Shown here one piece after another: positions 30,331-41,469 of a stretch of 64,000 nucleotides of DNA. The stretch is from Sporothrix humicola (Eukaryota > Ascomycota > Sordariomycetes > Ophiostomatales > Ophiostomataceae): NCBI GenBank assembly GCA_021396245.1, contig WNYE01000072.1, positions 146,229 through 210,228 of the forward strand. Reading direction: 5' to 3'. Made by a program: the position numbers and the translations under genes. A model generated the notes under the pieces. It had not been told where the DNA came from. It searched no databases and was given only the letters and a program-made list of their open reading frames with translations. How positions within the stretch are numbered: position 1 is the first letter of the stretch; each line of letters starts with the position of its first letter.

Positions 30331-32123
30331 TTACTCGAACAGCTTATTAAAGTACTTTCCAAACTTGGATGGCTCGCGAGGAACAAACATCTCCTCGTAG
30401 TTGTCAATCTCCTCTTTGAGACCGCCAAGACTGAGATCAGCCTGGCCAGGACGGACATACGTCGACTTGGCGACGATCTTCCAGACGACGGCAATAACAA
30501 TAAAGAAGAAGATCATGCCATAATCCAAGAAGAACCACATGGTCGACCAGCCGCCTGACAAGAAGAGACTGTATCCACCGGCCAGGAGCATAAACGTCAG
30601 ACCGCCCATGGCAAAGTAGGACGTGTACGGCTGGAAGCGGCCCTTGTAGGGCAGCGTGTTGCGGTCGACGTTTTGCTTCTGGAGAGCCGAGTAGAAGTGG
30701 CGGTAGGTGACGGCTGTGCACAGGTAGTTTATGATCTGGCAGCAGGTGACGAGATCAACAAGGTAGGTGAGCACATCGGCCGAGGAGTTGTTGACTTGCA
30801 GGAAGGCAAGCAGACAAAAGGCGAGTGATAGAGCCAGAGCATAGATCGGGACACCCGCCTTTGTGCAGCGGCCAAAGAAACGGGGCGCGTGACCTTCAAG
30901 AGCCATACCATGCAGTGTGCGAGTGGCAGAGAAGAGAAGACCGTTGCCAGCAGAGAAAACAGACGTCATGATGAGTGCATTGACGAGGTGAGGCAAAAAG
31001 GGAATCTTCATGCGCTCCATGGCAATGACATAAGGAGAGGCAGCACCCGTGCCTGAGCCGTCGGCCGTTCCTCCCAGGATGGCCGACAGGGTGGGATCGT
31101 TGTAGGGAATGACAATGCCCATGCAGAGGGCAGAGCCGACAAAGAAAAGAAGGATGCGGTAGATAAAGGAACGGAAGGCCGGAGGAAGAACCTTGCGAGG
31201 CGTCTCGGCTTCACTGGCCACCATCGAAATGTACTCGGGGCCGCAGACACTAAAGCTGGCCTGGTAGATGCAAGAAATGATACCGCAGAGACGGCCAACG
31301 TTGCCCGGCTCGAGGTACGACACGAATGCACCTGGGTCTTTCCAGTAGCGGAAGCCGTATCTGTCGTGGATAGGGTTGCCGCCGACCATTGTGATGAAAG
31401 TGAAGAGGAAGAGGCCCAGCATCAGGATGACCTTGAATATGGAGAGATAGAACTCGGCAATGCCAAACCAACGGACCGAAACGACGTTGAGAAGGCCGTA
31501 GAGGACGATGAGAGCGACGACGATGGCTTCGACCGGAACTTTGTCAGTCCAGAAGGTGAGCATGATCTGGAAGGCGACGATTTCGAAAGGAACTTGATAA
31601 TTGTTGACGGTTAGTCGGGTGTAGCAGAGTATTCGAAAGCAGAGGGACAGCAAGACTCACCCAGGAAAGCCATGTTTAGGAAGAAGTTCCAGGCCATGCC
31701 AAATCCAAGTGCACCGTCAACCCACTCACTGCCGAAACGGACAAAAGGCGACGGCACCGGGACCAAGGTGACCATCTCGGCAAAGCACTCGTTTACGGCC
31801 CACATGACGGAACCCCAGAGGAGGAAGGCAATGAAGAGGCCGGCCGGACCGCCCTTGGGCAGAGCAGCACCCATTTGGACGTAGAGGGCTGGCATGTTAG
31901 TGTGGTGTCCGAAAAGAGTTAAAGATGGCAGCGACGGCGTTGACTTACACGTTCCAATGGCACCACCGATGGCAAAGAGTTGCACTTCTTTTCCACGAAG
32001 GTTGCGTTGAAGTGACTGGTTGCCGGCGGTAAAGGGAATTGCGGAGCCCTCGTCGACATCGCTGACAGGTTCTGGCGATGTCGCTTTGGCATCACGCAAG
32101 CCCGGTTTCTCGTTGGACTCCAT
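30331..32123 (-). CDS. Amino acid/GABA-type permease (APC superfamily)
   Basis: The model has three exons (32123-31949, 31888-31661, 31592-30331; introns 60 and 68 nt) and encodes 554 residues with about 12 membrane spans. The N-terminal signature is RNLRGKEVQLFAIGGAIGTSLYVQMGAALPKGGPAG, with the consensus IGGxIGT helix break in TM1. Further marks are NFFLNMAFLVPFEIVA, GPEYISMVASEAETPRKVLP and the NGLLFSATRTLHGMALEGHAPRFF segment. It imports amino acids or related amines at the plasma membrane. Exon 1 ends in the TM1 glycine-rich break, an intron place common to this family. It opens the putative catabolic cluster. About 480 bp upstream is a CGG-N5-CCG site (32603) and a GATAAG (32468-32473), so nitrogen control is plausible. 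Confidence 0.9.
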
Positions 32124-32818
32124 TGTGGGGACTTTGCTGCGTCGGCGAAGATCACAGTGATGGTGTAAAACAAAGGAAATCAAGAAGAGAATGAAAATAA
32201 AATGAAATCAAAGTGACGGGGAATAAAACGTGGGATAACGACCTGCATGAGGATGCGTTCTAGAAACGAGCAACTCACAATGCAAACGTACACAGTGCTG
32301 ACCGTCTTTCTGTATATATACAACTGCGCGTGCATCATGCACGGTCCAGTGCCTTATCATGATGCATCCAAGAACATGGGAAACAAGGTTCCTCGTCATC
32401 TACAAAGTACGCATGGATGCGACGCAACAGGGACAGTGTGTTGCCCACAATATGCTGTAGATACAGTGATAAGAGCCCTACATTACCCCTGTAACTTGTA
32501 GGGCGATGGATTTAGTGCCAGGCACGGTATCTGCCATATCTCCCGTATCTGGAAGGAACATTGGCGCATATCTTTGGTAGCGATGTGTAAGAAATTAGGG
32601 CCGTCGGGAGCCCCGCTAAGGCTCTGTTTATCTACACTGCGGAGACACCGCCAATTGGCATGGGCGGAATGGCAATATTCAATTCACAACGTAGATGCAT
32701 CACAAAAGCAACACATCATGTAATTTTTACGGTATCGGGTGTGGGAGATATTACATTTTCAATAGACTTGTTATATTCTATGCGATGCACATAATTTATC
32801 TGTAAGACACAGTCAACT
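32124..32818. promoter_or_regulatory. Promoter region of the permease gene
   Basis: About 700 bases upstream of the permease and downstream of the class II aldolase gene. It holds TATATATA (32313-32320), GATAAG (32468-32473) and GTCGG-N5-CCGCT (32603-32617). No gene is seen. Confidence 0.55.
32603..32617. promoter_or_regulatory. GTCGG-N5-CCG candidate operator (8 of 10 positions)
   Basis: GTCGG-GAGCC-CCGCT matches the cluster consensus GTCGG-N5-CCGAC except for the last two bases. It lies 480 bp upstream of the permease start. Confidence 0.4.
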
Positions 32819-33761
32819 CTACTGCTTAAAATCCGGCGACACAAACTCCTCGTATCTGTAGTAAGGCTGGAATTCAACAAAGAGACAGTCCTGTTTTGTT
32901 AGTGATTTTCTCTTAAATATCTCAACTATGTTGGAGTTGACTTACAGGCGTGCTTGCCATGCGGTAGTTGTAGGCGGCCTCTTCTTCACTGACCAGCCGC
33001 TTCGGCTTGCCCGCAACACTGGCCGCATCTGCCAACATCTGCACACGGCAGCTGCGCTCCATCAGACAAAAGAGGAAAGCCGCCTCGTCGACGGTCTGGC
33101 CAACTGTCAACATGCCGTGGTTGAGGAGAATGGCCGCCTTGTTCTGTGTGCCCAGGCTGGCGGCAATGCGCGCGCCCTCGTCGGCCTCGTTGGCAATGCC
33201 GCCGTACTGGTCGTAGACAGTATGTGCCTTGTGAAAGTAGCACACGTCCTGGTTCAGCATCTCAAGAGGCTTGCCAAAGGCAGAGTATGCGCGGCCATGG
33301 ATCGAGTGTGTGTGGCAGATGGCGTGGACATCCGGCCGTGCGCGGTGAACCGCCGAGTGGATCTGGAAACCGGCGGCATTGATGGATCCGGCCGTGTTAC
33401 CGCCGACGACCTCACCACTCAAATCGACACAGATCATGTCGCTGGCACGCATCATGCTGAAGTGAACACCAAGCGGGTTGATCCAGAACCGGTCCGTAAA
33501 CTCTGGGTCACGAACGCTGATGTGGCCAGAGATACCTTCACAGTAGCCCTCGCGACCAAAGACGCGGAATGCCGCGGCCATGTGCTGCAACTGCCACACT
33601 CTGGTCTCTTCGTGTGTGGCAAACGTAGGAACACCGGGCAGGCCCTTGCCACGGTGAGCCATGGCATTGAGCGGGTCGACTTCTTCATGGGAAGCAGGGG
33701 CAGCCTCAGCCACAAGCTGGACGGCCTTGGTCGGGGCTGTCTCTGTCATTGTTGAGGACAT
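32819..33761 (-). CDS. Class II aldolase/adducin family protein
   Basis: The model has two exons (33761-32946, 32890-32819; 55-nt intron) and encodes 295 residues; the small last exon adds DCLFVEFQPYYRYEEFVSPDFKQ. The fold is that of metal-dependent class II aldolases and adducin heads. EGISGHISVRDPE (75-87) is the glycine-rich phosphate/metal region, CHTHSIHGRAYS (149-160) supplies the zinc histidines and LLNHGM the third histidine site. The enzyme should be a cytosolic, Zn2+-dependent aldolase, decarboxylase or epimerase; fungal members of this clade are mostly uncharacterised. The start MSSTMTETAP gives a short leader before the domain. It is divergent to the P450 gene and shares with it the perfect CGG-N5-CCG site at 34029, which ties both to the cluster. 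Confidence 0.88.
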
Positions 33762-34197
33762 GATGAGTGTGCGGGTGGAAATGAAGTTTAGTATTTGAAA
33801 AGGGGCTGTGCAGTATTCACAGTAGAGCCAAAATATCGTGAAACTATCGTATGTAGAAGAGTGATTGATCAAAGTAGATGAGGTTATTCGCAATGGTCGT
33901 TTTTACACAATGTTTCAAAATGTCAAGATGTCTCATACTCAAATAGGAAACTGTCGCATTGACGGTTACAAGGCAAGTGAATACATAACCGACGCTAACG
34001 TGGTGTCCGTGTCTACACTGATAAGAGTGTCGGGTCGCCCGACACGTTAGCTCTACACCAATCTACATCGCCGCTACAACCCCCGCACTCTTATCTTGCC
34101 GACGGCATGGACGTGTTACTAAATACAGCTTCCCTCCAGACTCATTCTACAACTACTGAATTTCAATTACACTGTACCTGAATGGAAAACAGCAAAC
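33762..34197. promoter_or_regulatory. Divergent promoter between class II aldolase and P450
   Basis: This 436-bp region carries the extended palindrome GTGTCGGGTCGCCCGACAC (34027-34045). It also carries two GATAAG sites in opposite orientations (34020-34025 and, as CTTATC, 34090-34095), which form the 10-bp inverted repeat GATAAGAGTG/CACTCTTATC (34020-34029/34086-34095). Confidence 0.6.
34029..34043. promoter_or_regulatory. GTCGG-N5-CCGAC candidate Zn2Cys6 operator (perfect)
   Basis: GTCGG-GTCGC-CCGAC lies inside a 19-bp palindrome (34027-34045, 8-bp arms). It is placed 155 bp upstream of the P450 ATG and 268 bp upstream of the aldolase ATG. Confidence 0.65.
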
Positions 34198-36083
34198 ATG
34201 GAGTCTTCTGGCATCATTTCCCGGGGTACGTCAATGAGTGTCGATTTGGGTGGTGACTTCCAACAGCCTTGATTGGTCAAATCCACTTACACCTGGGAAG
34301 GCCGACCCGCTAACCTCTTCTCTCACGTTTAGCTACCCACGCCCTGACGACCAACACAAACGTCGTCACGTTCTCCTTTGCAACTTTGCTTCTTGTGTAT
34401 GGTATTTACTACACGATCTACGAGCCTCTCGTCGTTTCCCCGCTCGCCAAAATCCCTGGCCCCAAGCTCTTCGCCTTGACGAAATGGCGGCTTGCCTACG
34501 AAGACTGGACCGGACGTCGAACGACCTGTCTGCGTGACCTCCACGCCAAATACGGCCCGGCCGTCCGTGTCGGGCCCGCCGAAGTCTCCTTCTCCTCACT
34601 TGCCGCATTACGTACAATTTACGGTGCCGGGTCCGGCTTTGAGCGGACGACGTTCTACCGCATGTTCGACGTCTATGGCCGGCAGAATCTGTTCACCTTT
34701 GGCCCTGCTCGTCAACACGCCGACCGCAAGAAGGCATTGGCGCATGCCTACTCCAAAACAACGGTCCTTCACCCTGAAGCACTGGCAACGCCCCTGATAC
34801 GCAAGAATGTGCAAAGCTACCTGGCTCTGATCGAAGCACAGCGGAATGGTGATGCCAGGACAGATGGCCATGAGATCTTCCACAGTCTCCACTGGTTCAG
34901 TCTGGACAGCATCACCGGCTTTCTGTATGGTGACAAATATGGCGGGACACATGCCCTTCAGCAGAGCCATCCTCATCGTGATCGTGACAGGCGTCTCCTT
35001 GACGACATACTGGATCCCGCCCGTCGTCATCTGAGCTGGTTTGCTGTTCACCTGCCAAAGTACACCAAGTGGCTATACTCGAGGACGGGTGTGCAAGAGC
35101 GAGTCATTGACTCGCTGGGTATGCTTCCCATGGCCAAGCCAGCCACATATACAGCAATCAGAACACACGCCCTGGCATCGTGGAACTCGTTTGAGGCACA
35201 CGTCACATCCAATGGCGGAGCATTACCCGCAGCCGCGGCCGACGACGCGACCACATCCATCTCCATCATGGGACGACTGTTCCAACACAATTTGTCCACC
35301 AAGTCCAAGGGCTCCAACACGCCCATGGACGGGCTTGACATGGCTTCAGAACTGGCTGATCATCTTCTTGCCGGCATCGACACCACCAGCGACGCTGCCA
35401 TGTTTGCCATCTGGGCGCTGTCGAGACCGGAGAATGCACACTACCAGAAGCGGCTGCTTGCTGAAGTAGCAGCTCTGACTCAAGATGCCGGCGAGGTTGA
35501 CAAGAAGGGCAATCCAACGGCCGATGCCTCTGACAAGTTGACGTTCCTCGACGCTGTCTTGAAGGAGACGTTGCGCTTGTATGCACCCCTTCCAGCAACC
35601 GAACCTCGAATCCATGCTGGTGGCAAGGATTCCGTCATTGACGGATGGACCATCCCAGGTGGTACTGTCGTCGGTATGGATCCATATACGATCCACCGAA
35701 ACTCAGAGGTCTTCCGTGATCCGTTCGTGTTCCGTCCTGAGCGGTGGCTTCCTGGTGAGGGTCCCGAGACGGAAGAAGAAAAGGCAACCATGCGTCGTTG
35801 GTTCTGGGCCTTTTCCAGTGGTGGGAGAATGTGCATCGGCATGCATCTCGCCATGGCCGAGATGACGATGCTACTTGCAGCAATCTACCGCAAGTACACC
35901 ACGAGATTGAACGTCAAGCAGCATAATGCCAGTCCTGGCATCACAAGCCGGTTTGAGGTCTTTGGTGATGAGACCATGCCGCGTGTTACTGTAAGTTCTT
36001 TCGCCTGGATGTACTCAATCAGGACAATTACTGACTCTTGCCAGGAACACGAGTGCTGGGTCCATTTTGACCCCATTGAGTAG
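34198..36083 (+). CDS. Cytochrome P450 monooxygenase (benzoate-hydroxylase/pisatin-demethylase-like)
   Basis: The model has three exons (34198-34225, 34333-35990, 36045-36083; introns 107 and 54 nt) and encodes 574 residues. The N-terminal membrane anchor is VVTFSFATLLLVYGIYYTIY (about 20-39), then PGPKL. Core motifs are AGIDTTSD in helix I, ETLRLY (ExxR), RPERW and the heme loop FSSGGRMCIG with Cys510. It is therefore an ER-bound class II P450 needing a separate reductase. The first exon is only 28 nt; it was chosen because MESSGIISRATHALTT splices in frame. The last intron is 54 nt and in frame, so a retained form would also be open. The reaction is unknown. It shares the palindromic operator with the divergent aldolase gene. 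Confidence 0.9.
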
Positions 36084-36391
36084 TCATGCATACGAAGCAG
36101 ATATAATAATACCGTATGAAAGTACGTGAAGTATGAAGCAGAGGATGCTGGATGATTTCTTGTACATAGTAATTTCAAATCAAATTGTCATTTAGTTTGC
36201 CTTTACTCAAAGAACGGGGTGCGTCATTGACATGTATTTCTCAGTGTAGATTGGTATTTTTTAATTGCATTCAATTCCGCCCTTGTTGGCCACGATGGGT
36301 TAAAATAAAATGGATAAAATGCTACTTTAGTTTCATCTGTAAAATATATGGCCGGGCGAGATGCATCTTGGACAGGAAACGATCTACCAAC

Positions 36392-38793
36392 CTAAAAGGC
36401 TTCACGAACATCACGATATCGAGCGACAATTTCTGCCACCATTCCTCGAATCTTCCTTGCCGCAGCAAACTTGACACTCAACTTCTCAAAAAGCTCCACC
36501 GCCAACTCGAGGTCATCAATAGCACGAGTCTGCCGAAGTACGGTAGCCAAATTTGCCGGTTGTGCGGTTGTTGCGTAGATGAGGGACAGCGAGACAGTGA
36601 ATATGCTCAGGAAGTTCAGCCAGTTGTACGCAAATCGTTGCTGTTGGTGGAGACTGTAGGCGTGACGAAGAGCCATGGCGGCAGCATTGGCAAGTATTTT
36701 TACGCGCTGGGCATCCATGACAGGAAACAGAGGTGATGGCCGGTAAAGGGAGGCCAGATGTGTGTAGTAGTTGAAGTCGTACCATGTGCTGCTGAGATGT
36801 GGTACGCGGCTGTCGAGATCAGGCAGTGGAAAAGGCATCGTTCTCCGCCAGTTGACAAGTTCTTGGTGTAAAGCTGTCAAAATATTCTCTCGTTGCGATG
36901 TTGATGCTGCTGTTAGAGTTGCATTTGGGTCTTTGGCTGCTTTTGCTGCCGCTGCAGCCAGTCGACTAGCAGATGGCGAATACACCTGTCGGGCAATCCG
37001 ACTGGCAATCTGCCGAAGAGCAAGAATGTGTAATGGCACAGACAAAAGTGACGGCTGCAGAGTGAGGCCATCACCAGGTGAAAATTCAGATACATCCACC
37101 ATATTCTGTGCACCCTGGGCTTCCGTCGCTGAAAACGGCTCGACGTCAATGTCGTCGTCATGGAGAGCAAATGGTCGGCCGAGTGCAATTGATGCAACAC
37201 GGTCCATCATGTAGATACAGAAAAAGATGCGCTTTCGTTGTTCAGCAACATCGTGAGGAAGCTTGTCATATGTTGAGGCAGTATGCAGGCCGCATCCAAG
37301 TGCAACTCGAGCAGCCATGCCCACCAGGAACCACGTATCTAGGTTGTTAGTGTCTATCCTTTTATTGCTCATCACATATCAGGGGCACTTACTTGGCCCC
37401 AGTTGATTAAAAAAGGAGTATGACACTTGCAGTGTCAACACTTCGATGGCAGCCATCTCATTCATTGCTAGTGCCTCCTCGGCATACTGCAAAGCTTTGT
37501 TGTAGTAGAGCATCGGTTCAGATTCGTCGGTGAGTGATACTGAAGAAAAGGCCGTCGAGCCAATGGCGAGAACCATCCAGACTCGGAAGAGGTCTAGAGG
37601 AGAAAGTCCACCAGCAGCAGCACCTGCTAGATCTGTCTGCATCTGGCCCAACGTTGTCATGAATGACCGTCGTTCGACAATCGGATAGAGTGTGTTGGAA
37701 TGAGCAAAATAAAAGTCAACCAGCAATGCGACATGGTCTGAATCGCCAACTCCATCATCACTTATTGCTGGTGGAGGCCATGCCAGATTGGCCAGTGCTG
37801 CTGCCGGCTCCATAATGTCGCTCAGAAAGACGTCGCCAAACAGGAGCGGGTAGACGGAAATGCTGTCACTGAGACTACTGAGTACGGACGAACTGTTGAA
37901 CAGATCTGACGGCGAGTTGAAATCCATCATTGTTGGCTCAGCGGTGCCAGCATAGCCAAAGTTGTTGGTGATTGTCGTGCTGGCTGTGGGTCGAGTGGTG
38001 GCTGCATTGTCTGATGTTCCGCTGACACCCTGTGATGTTACAGCGGTCACCTCATTGGTAAAGACAAAGTCAGCCTTATCTGGTGTAAGCCTGCACAGGA
38101 TCATCTGTGTAAGTTTTGCAAATGCAAGGCCAGACGATGAGCCAAGATGGCGTTCAGCAGTGGCCTCGAGTGTCAGCTCTTTTAGTTCTTGAGCAAAAGA
38201 CGGCGTCTCGCCTGGCACATGTGTGTGGCTGGATGCGGCTGTTGGTGTCTGTGAGTGTCGCCGATCTTGTTGTGGAGACGATGATGCGTGAGCTTGATGG
38301 TGGATTTGCTCGTTCGCACTGGCAAATTGCCTTATCTGGGGCGGTTGCTGTGGACGAGGCGAAGGAGTGTTCATGTGCATGTTGGTGTCTTGAAGTGTTG
38401 TGCCGCTTTCTGCTTGTGACACTGCTGCGAGCAGAGACGAAATTGACGGAGCTGGCGACTGGAGTTCTTGTGCTGGCCCTGTTGTTTCATTTGGCTGGTG
38501 TGCCGATTCGCCCTTTTCGGCGGCGAGTTGCTGGCGCAATGAGGCCAACTGAGATTCAAGATTGCGAACATATCTGTCTGGTGAGTACCCTTCTTAAAAC
38601 AATGAAACCCACGAGTTTTGACTCACGCCAAAGGATATGAGACTGTGGCCCCTCGGTTGGTGTCCTGGAAGCTGCACCGCACTCGAGCTGCCTGGCAGTT
38701 CTGACACGATGGCAGCAAACGATCACATCTCTTCTTCCGCTTGTGGCAGCGAGTGCACGAAGTTCGCGATTCTGGCGTAAATGGAGCGGACAT
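36392..38793 (-). CDS. Zn2Cys6 transcription factor, candidate regulator of the 30-50 kb cluster
   Basis: The model has three exons (38793-38627, 38573-37393, 37338-36392; introns 53 and 54 nt) and encodes 764 residues. The zinc cluster is C13, C16, C23, C30, C33, C40 (SCTRCHKRKKRCDRLLPSCQNC). The first splice, using the CCAGACAG acceptor, joins the linker to YVRNLESQLASLRQQLAAEKGE, a dimerising coiled coil, at 57-78. A Ser/Gln/Thr-rich segment follows, then the fungal-specific transcription factor domain (SFFNQLGPNTWFLVGMAARVALGCGLH and RKRIFFCIYMMDRVASIALGRP). A coiled-coil Zn2Cys6 dimer would bind paired CGG triplets with fixed spacing, matching the CGG-N5-CCG sites in surrounding promoters. 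Its own upstream DNA has a CGG-N6-CCG (38918-38929). Role as cluster regulator is inferred from position and sites. Confidence 0.92.
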
Positions 38794-39198
38794 GGTGGCA
38801 GCAGTCAAGTATGTAAAAATTATCGCTGGATGAGTAAACGATCGAGTCGTCGTCAAATAACAGAAAACGCGGAGAGGGGTGATGAAGTTCAAGTCCTCCT
38901 CGTCGATGCCAAAGATACGGTCCACGCCGAATCATCCCCGCTTTCCGGGCCGCGAGGTTTGTTATCAGTTGTTGTTTAGTGGCCAACCGTTGGGCGCTAG
39001 TGCCTGAAGTTTGGTTGCCACTTCACCCAAGGTCCCTGTGAGAAAGGGCCAACTTATCGCTGTAACTAAGATCTCTCAGTCTTGTCGCTTTCTTCTTTCC
39101 TCATCAACAATTAATGCATTTCCTGGCTTACATTTCTCTTACTTGTTAATCTTTAATTAATTGAATTGGCTACCAACAATTGATACACATCACTTCCT
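38794..39198. other. Promoter region of the Zn2Cys6 factor
   Basis: About 400 bases between the regulator start and the end of the RidA-like gene. A CGG-N6-CCG pair lies at 38918-38929. The second half is AT-rich. No gene is seen. Confidence 0.5.
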
Positions 39199-39657
39199 TT
39201 ACATCTCCACCACTGCCACGGCCTTCACTTCGACAAGCATACGCGGGTCTGGCAGCTGCTTGACGCCAATGGTTGCCCGTGCAGGCGCCACAGCTCTTGT
39301 TGGAAAGACCTTGTTCCACTCCTCGTTCATGCCGGCATAGTCTCTGTCCATGTCGACGACATATACAACGGCGTCAATTAGGTTCTGGACGCCGCCCTTG
39401 CCGTCCGTAGCGCCCTTGATGACATTGTCAATGTTTTCCAGGACAGCGGCCGTCTGGACACGAACATCGAGAGTCTGTGTGCCATCTGCATTCTCGGTGA
39501 CGCCAGGCCATGTTCCGTCGGACGGCCGGACACAGGCTGTGCCAGCGACATAGATTGTACGGTGCGGGCCGGCTGGTGAAAGACGGGCGTTGGCAAACCG
39601 GCTGGCGCCTTCAGGAGCGCTAGGGTTAACAACGTAAGCGTCGCCGTTGGGTGCCAT
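39199..39657 (-). CDS. RidA/YjgF/YER057c-like protein (possible 2-aminomuconate deaminase type)
   Basis: This single-exon gene encodes 152 residues, slightly longer than the 125-135 usual for RidA. The trimeric chorismate-mutase-like fold is indicated by SRFANARLSPAGPHRTIYVAGTACVRPSDG, the helix VRVQTAAVLENIDNVIKGA and the C-terminal PARATIGVKQLPDPRMLVEVKAVAVV, whose Arg (PARAT) is at the position binding the substrate carboxylate. Such proteins hydrolyse enamine/imine intermediates; the LPDPRMLVEV version with a Trp/Asn insert resembles the 2-aminomuconate deaminase-annotated group. In this cluster it suggests an amino-acid-like or ring-cleavage enamine intermediate. It is divergent to the MetX-like hydrolase and shares the 39901 operator. 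The exact reaction is not proven. Confidence 0.85.
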   Translation of the reverse strand: MAPNGDAYVVNPSAPEGASRFANARLSPAGPHRTIYVAGTACVRPSDGTWPGVTENADGTQTLDVRVQTAAVLENIDNVIKGATDGKGGVQNLIDAVVYVVDMDRDYAGMNEEWNKVFPTRAVAPARATIGVKQLPDPRMLVEVKAVAVVEM

Positions 39658-40095
39658 TTTGAGACCGTTTGAGATTGAAGTGTGTAAGTCGATTGGTGGT
39701 TTTGTGTGAATGTTTTGGTTGTTGACACTACTATTTGTTCCTGCTCTACAATTTATGCCAATCAAATAAATACTGTGTCATGCTCATTCGATTTTCATTC
39801 ACTCAATAGTTTGACAATCGGTCTTCTCGCCGCCATTCGTGTCGGAGAAAAGTCGCTGTCACGTTGGTGATTGAAAGCTGGTGTCGCCAGGGCCGACAAT
39901 GTCGGACAGTCCGACAAACCCAGCCCCGCTTTCGATCCCGCTGATAAGACCCCTGAAGAGGGGGCGTTATGGTTATGGCCACGGGATTTAGCGAGCAGCC
40001 TCCATAACGCCCCGAACTCCAGCGCATTTACGCTGTTTGAGCTCACTTTCTATCAGCAATTCCCACCTCGACAATCAACCCAACAATCTCCCAAC
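39658..40095. promoter_or_regulatory. Divergent promoter between RidA-like and hydrolase genes
   Basis: This 438-bp region holds the perfect 15-bp site GTCGGACAGTCCGAC (39901-39915) and a GATAAG 28 bp further (39943-39948). No gene is seen. Confidence 0.6.
39901..39915. promoter_or_regulatory. GTCGG-N5-CCGAC candidate Zn2Cys6 operator (perfect)
   Basis: GTCGG-ACAGT-CCGAC; the inverted repeat extends inward to 7-bp arms around a single A. It is 195 bp upstream of the hydrolase ATG and 244 bp upstream of the RidA-like ATG. Confidence 0.65.
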
Positions 40096-41088
40096 ATGGA
40101 CATTCAGCACCACGTTATCAAGGACTTTGCCTTTACGGATGGCACCGTCTTACCGTCGGTCTCAGTGGCTTACACTGTACTGAACCCGTCGGCCACCAAG
40201 ACGGCGCTGGTCATCTCCTGCTTCCGCGGCCGCCTGGAGAACACCTACACTTTTGCTAGCGGTGCCCTGAAGGATCACCGCATTGTCGTGGTCGCCCTCT
40301 TTGGCAATGGCGAGTCGTCGAGCCCGTCCAACACGCCTGGCTTCCCTTGCTCGACTCTCGAGTACCAGGACTGTGTCAAGGCGCAGCACGATCTTTTGGT
40401 GAATGGCCTAGGCGTCAACGAGCTCGACGTCGTCGTCGGCTTTTCTATGGGCGGGCAGACCACGTACCACTGGACGCTCATGTACCCCGCAATGGTCCGC
40501 AATGCTGTCGTCATCTGCTCGTCGGCGCGCACCAGCAACCACAACATCCAGTTTCTGGAAGGTCCCCGCGCTGCTCTCGAGAATGCCGTCGACTACGTTC
40601 CTGTCGCAAAGAGAGACGAGAATACTCCAAGAGCCACGCGTGGTATCCAGGCTTTTGGCAAGGCGTACTCGGCCTGGCTGACTAGCGCCGAGTGGTTCGA
40701 CGAAGAAAAGTTCCGCGACCTCGGCTTTGAGACGCGGGCGGCTTGGGACGCCACAACCACCGGCCCGAACTACAACGGCTGGGACGCGGATGATTTGCTG
40801 GCCATGCTTGGTATGTGGCAGCGGGGAGACATTACGAGGGTGGGCAATTACGGCAGTCCTGCGAAGAGTTTGGAGGATGCATTGGGCAATATCAGGGCAA
40901 ATGTCCTTTTGATGCCGTGCCAGACGGACCAATACTTTAGACCTTATGTGTCGAAGCAGGAGGCGGAGAAAATTCCCAATGTGACTGTCAATGTCATACC
41001 TTCGATCTGGGGCCATTTGGCTGGCGGTGCTGCCAATCCAGTCGACACGAAATGGATGGATGACGAGATCGACTTCTTTTTGAATTAG
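40096..41088 (+). CDS. Alpha/beta hydrolase of the homoserine O-acetyltransferase (MetX)-like group
   Basis: This single-exon gene encodes 330 residues. The family outline is that of MetX: an N-terminal YTVLNPSATKTALVISCF, the glycine-containing VVVALFGNGESSSPSN, the nucleophile elbow VVGFSMGGQTTYHW, the acid segment LLMPCQTDQYFRP (Asp) and IPSIWGHLAGG (His). It lacks a targeting signal and is shorter than true fungal homoserine acetyltransferases, so a hydrolase or acyltransferase role in a catabolic route is more likely than methionine synthesis. Fungal relatives sit in many secondary or catabolic clusters. It is divergent to the RidA-like gene with a shared operator. The substrate is unknown. 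Confidence 0.87.
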   Translation: MDIQHHVIKDFAFTDGTVLPSVSVAYTVLNPSATKTALVISCFRGRLENTYTFASGALKDHRIVVVALFGNGESSSPSNTPGFPCSTLEYQDCVKAQHDLLVNGLGVNELDVVVGFSMGGQTTYHWTLMYPAMVRNAVVICSSARTSNHNIQFLEGPRAALENAVDYVPVAKRDENTPRATRGIQAFGKAYSAWLTSAEWFDEEKFRDLGFETRAAWDATTTGPNYNGWDADDLLAMLGMWQRGDITRVGNYGSPAKSLEDALGNIRANVLLMPCQTDQYFRPYVSKQEAEKIPNVTVNVIPSIWGHLAGGAANPVDTKWMDDEIDFFLN

Positions 41089-41469
41089 TAGTGCGGGAAG
41101 ATGGTTTATGAGAGGCCATAACAACACAAAGCGTCACGAAAATATTTGGATATGTAGTAAAATCAATAACAACGATTTATTTGTTTATTTAATGTGTAAA
41201 CGTATGTTTATTAATTTTTTTTTAACTTTATTTCTTGTCAGTTTTGTGGTCACCTTTTTTTTTTTTTAAATTTTTTTTTTTTTTTGAAAACAAAATGAAA
41301 TAAGAAAGTAGAAATTGGCGACAACCCCAACAAATTGACATTTATTTGTGAATGGGAGATAAAAGTTGAATTATTTATTGAAGAGCTTCTCAAAACGCAA
41401 AGAAACTTATAAAGTGATGGCACACCGATATTATGAAATAGTATGCAAAACATCCTGAAACCTAGATAT
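41089..41469. other. AT-rich intergenic spacer with homopolymer runs
   Basis: About 380 bases between convergent genes. Runs of 10 to 15 T occur at about 41213-41290. These look like 3' untranslated and spacer sequence. No gene is recognised. Confidence 0.6.

Noticed and set aside
38918..38929. CGG-TCCACG-CCG upstream of the 36392-38793 regulator, considered as an autoregulatory site.
   Set aside because: The spacing is N6, not N5, and flanks differ; too weak to list as an operator.
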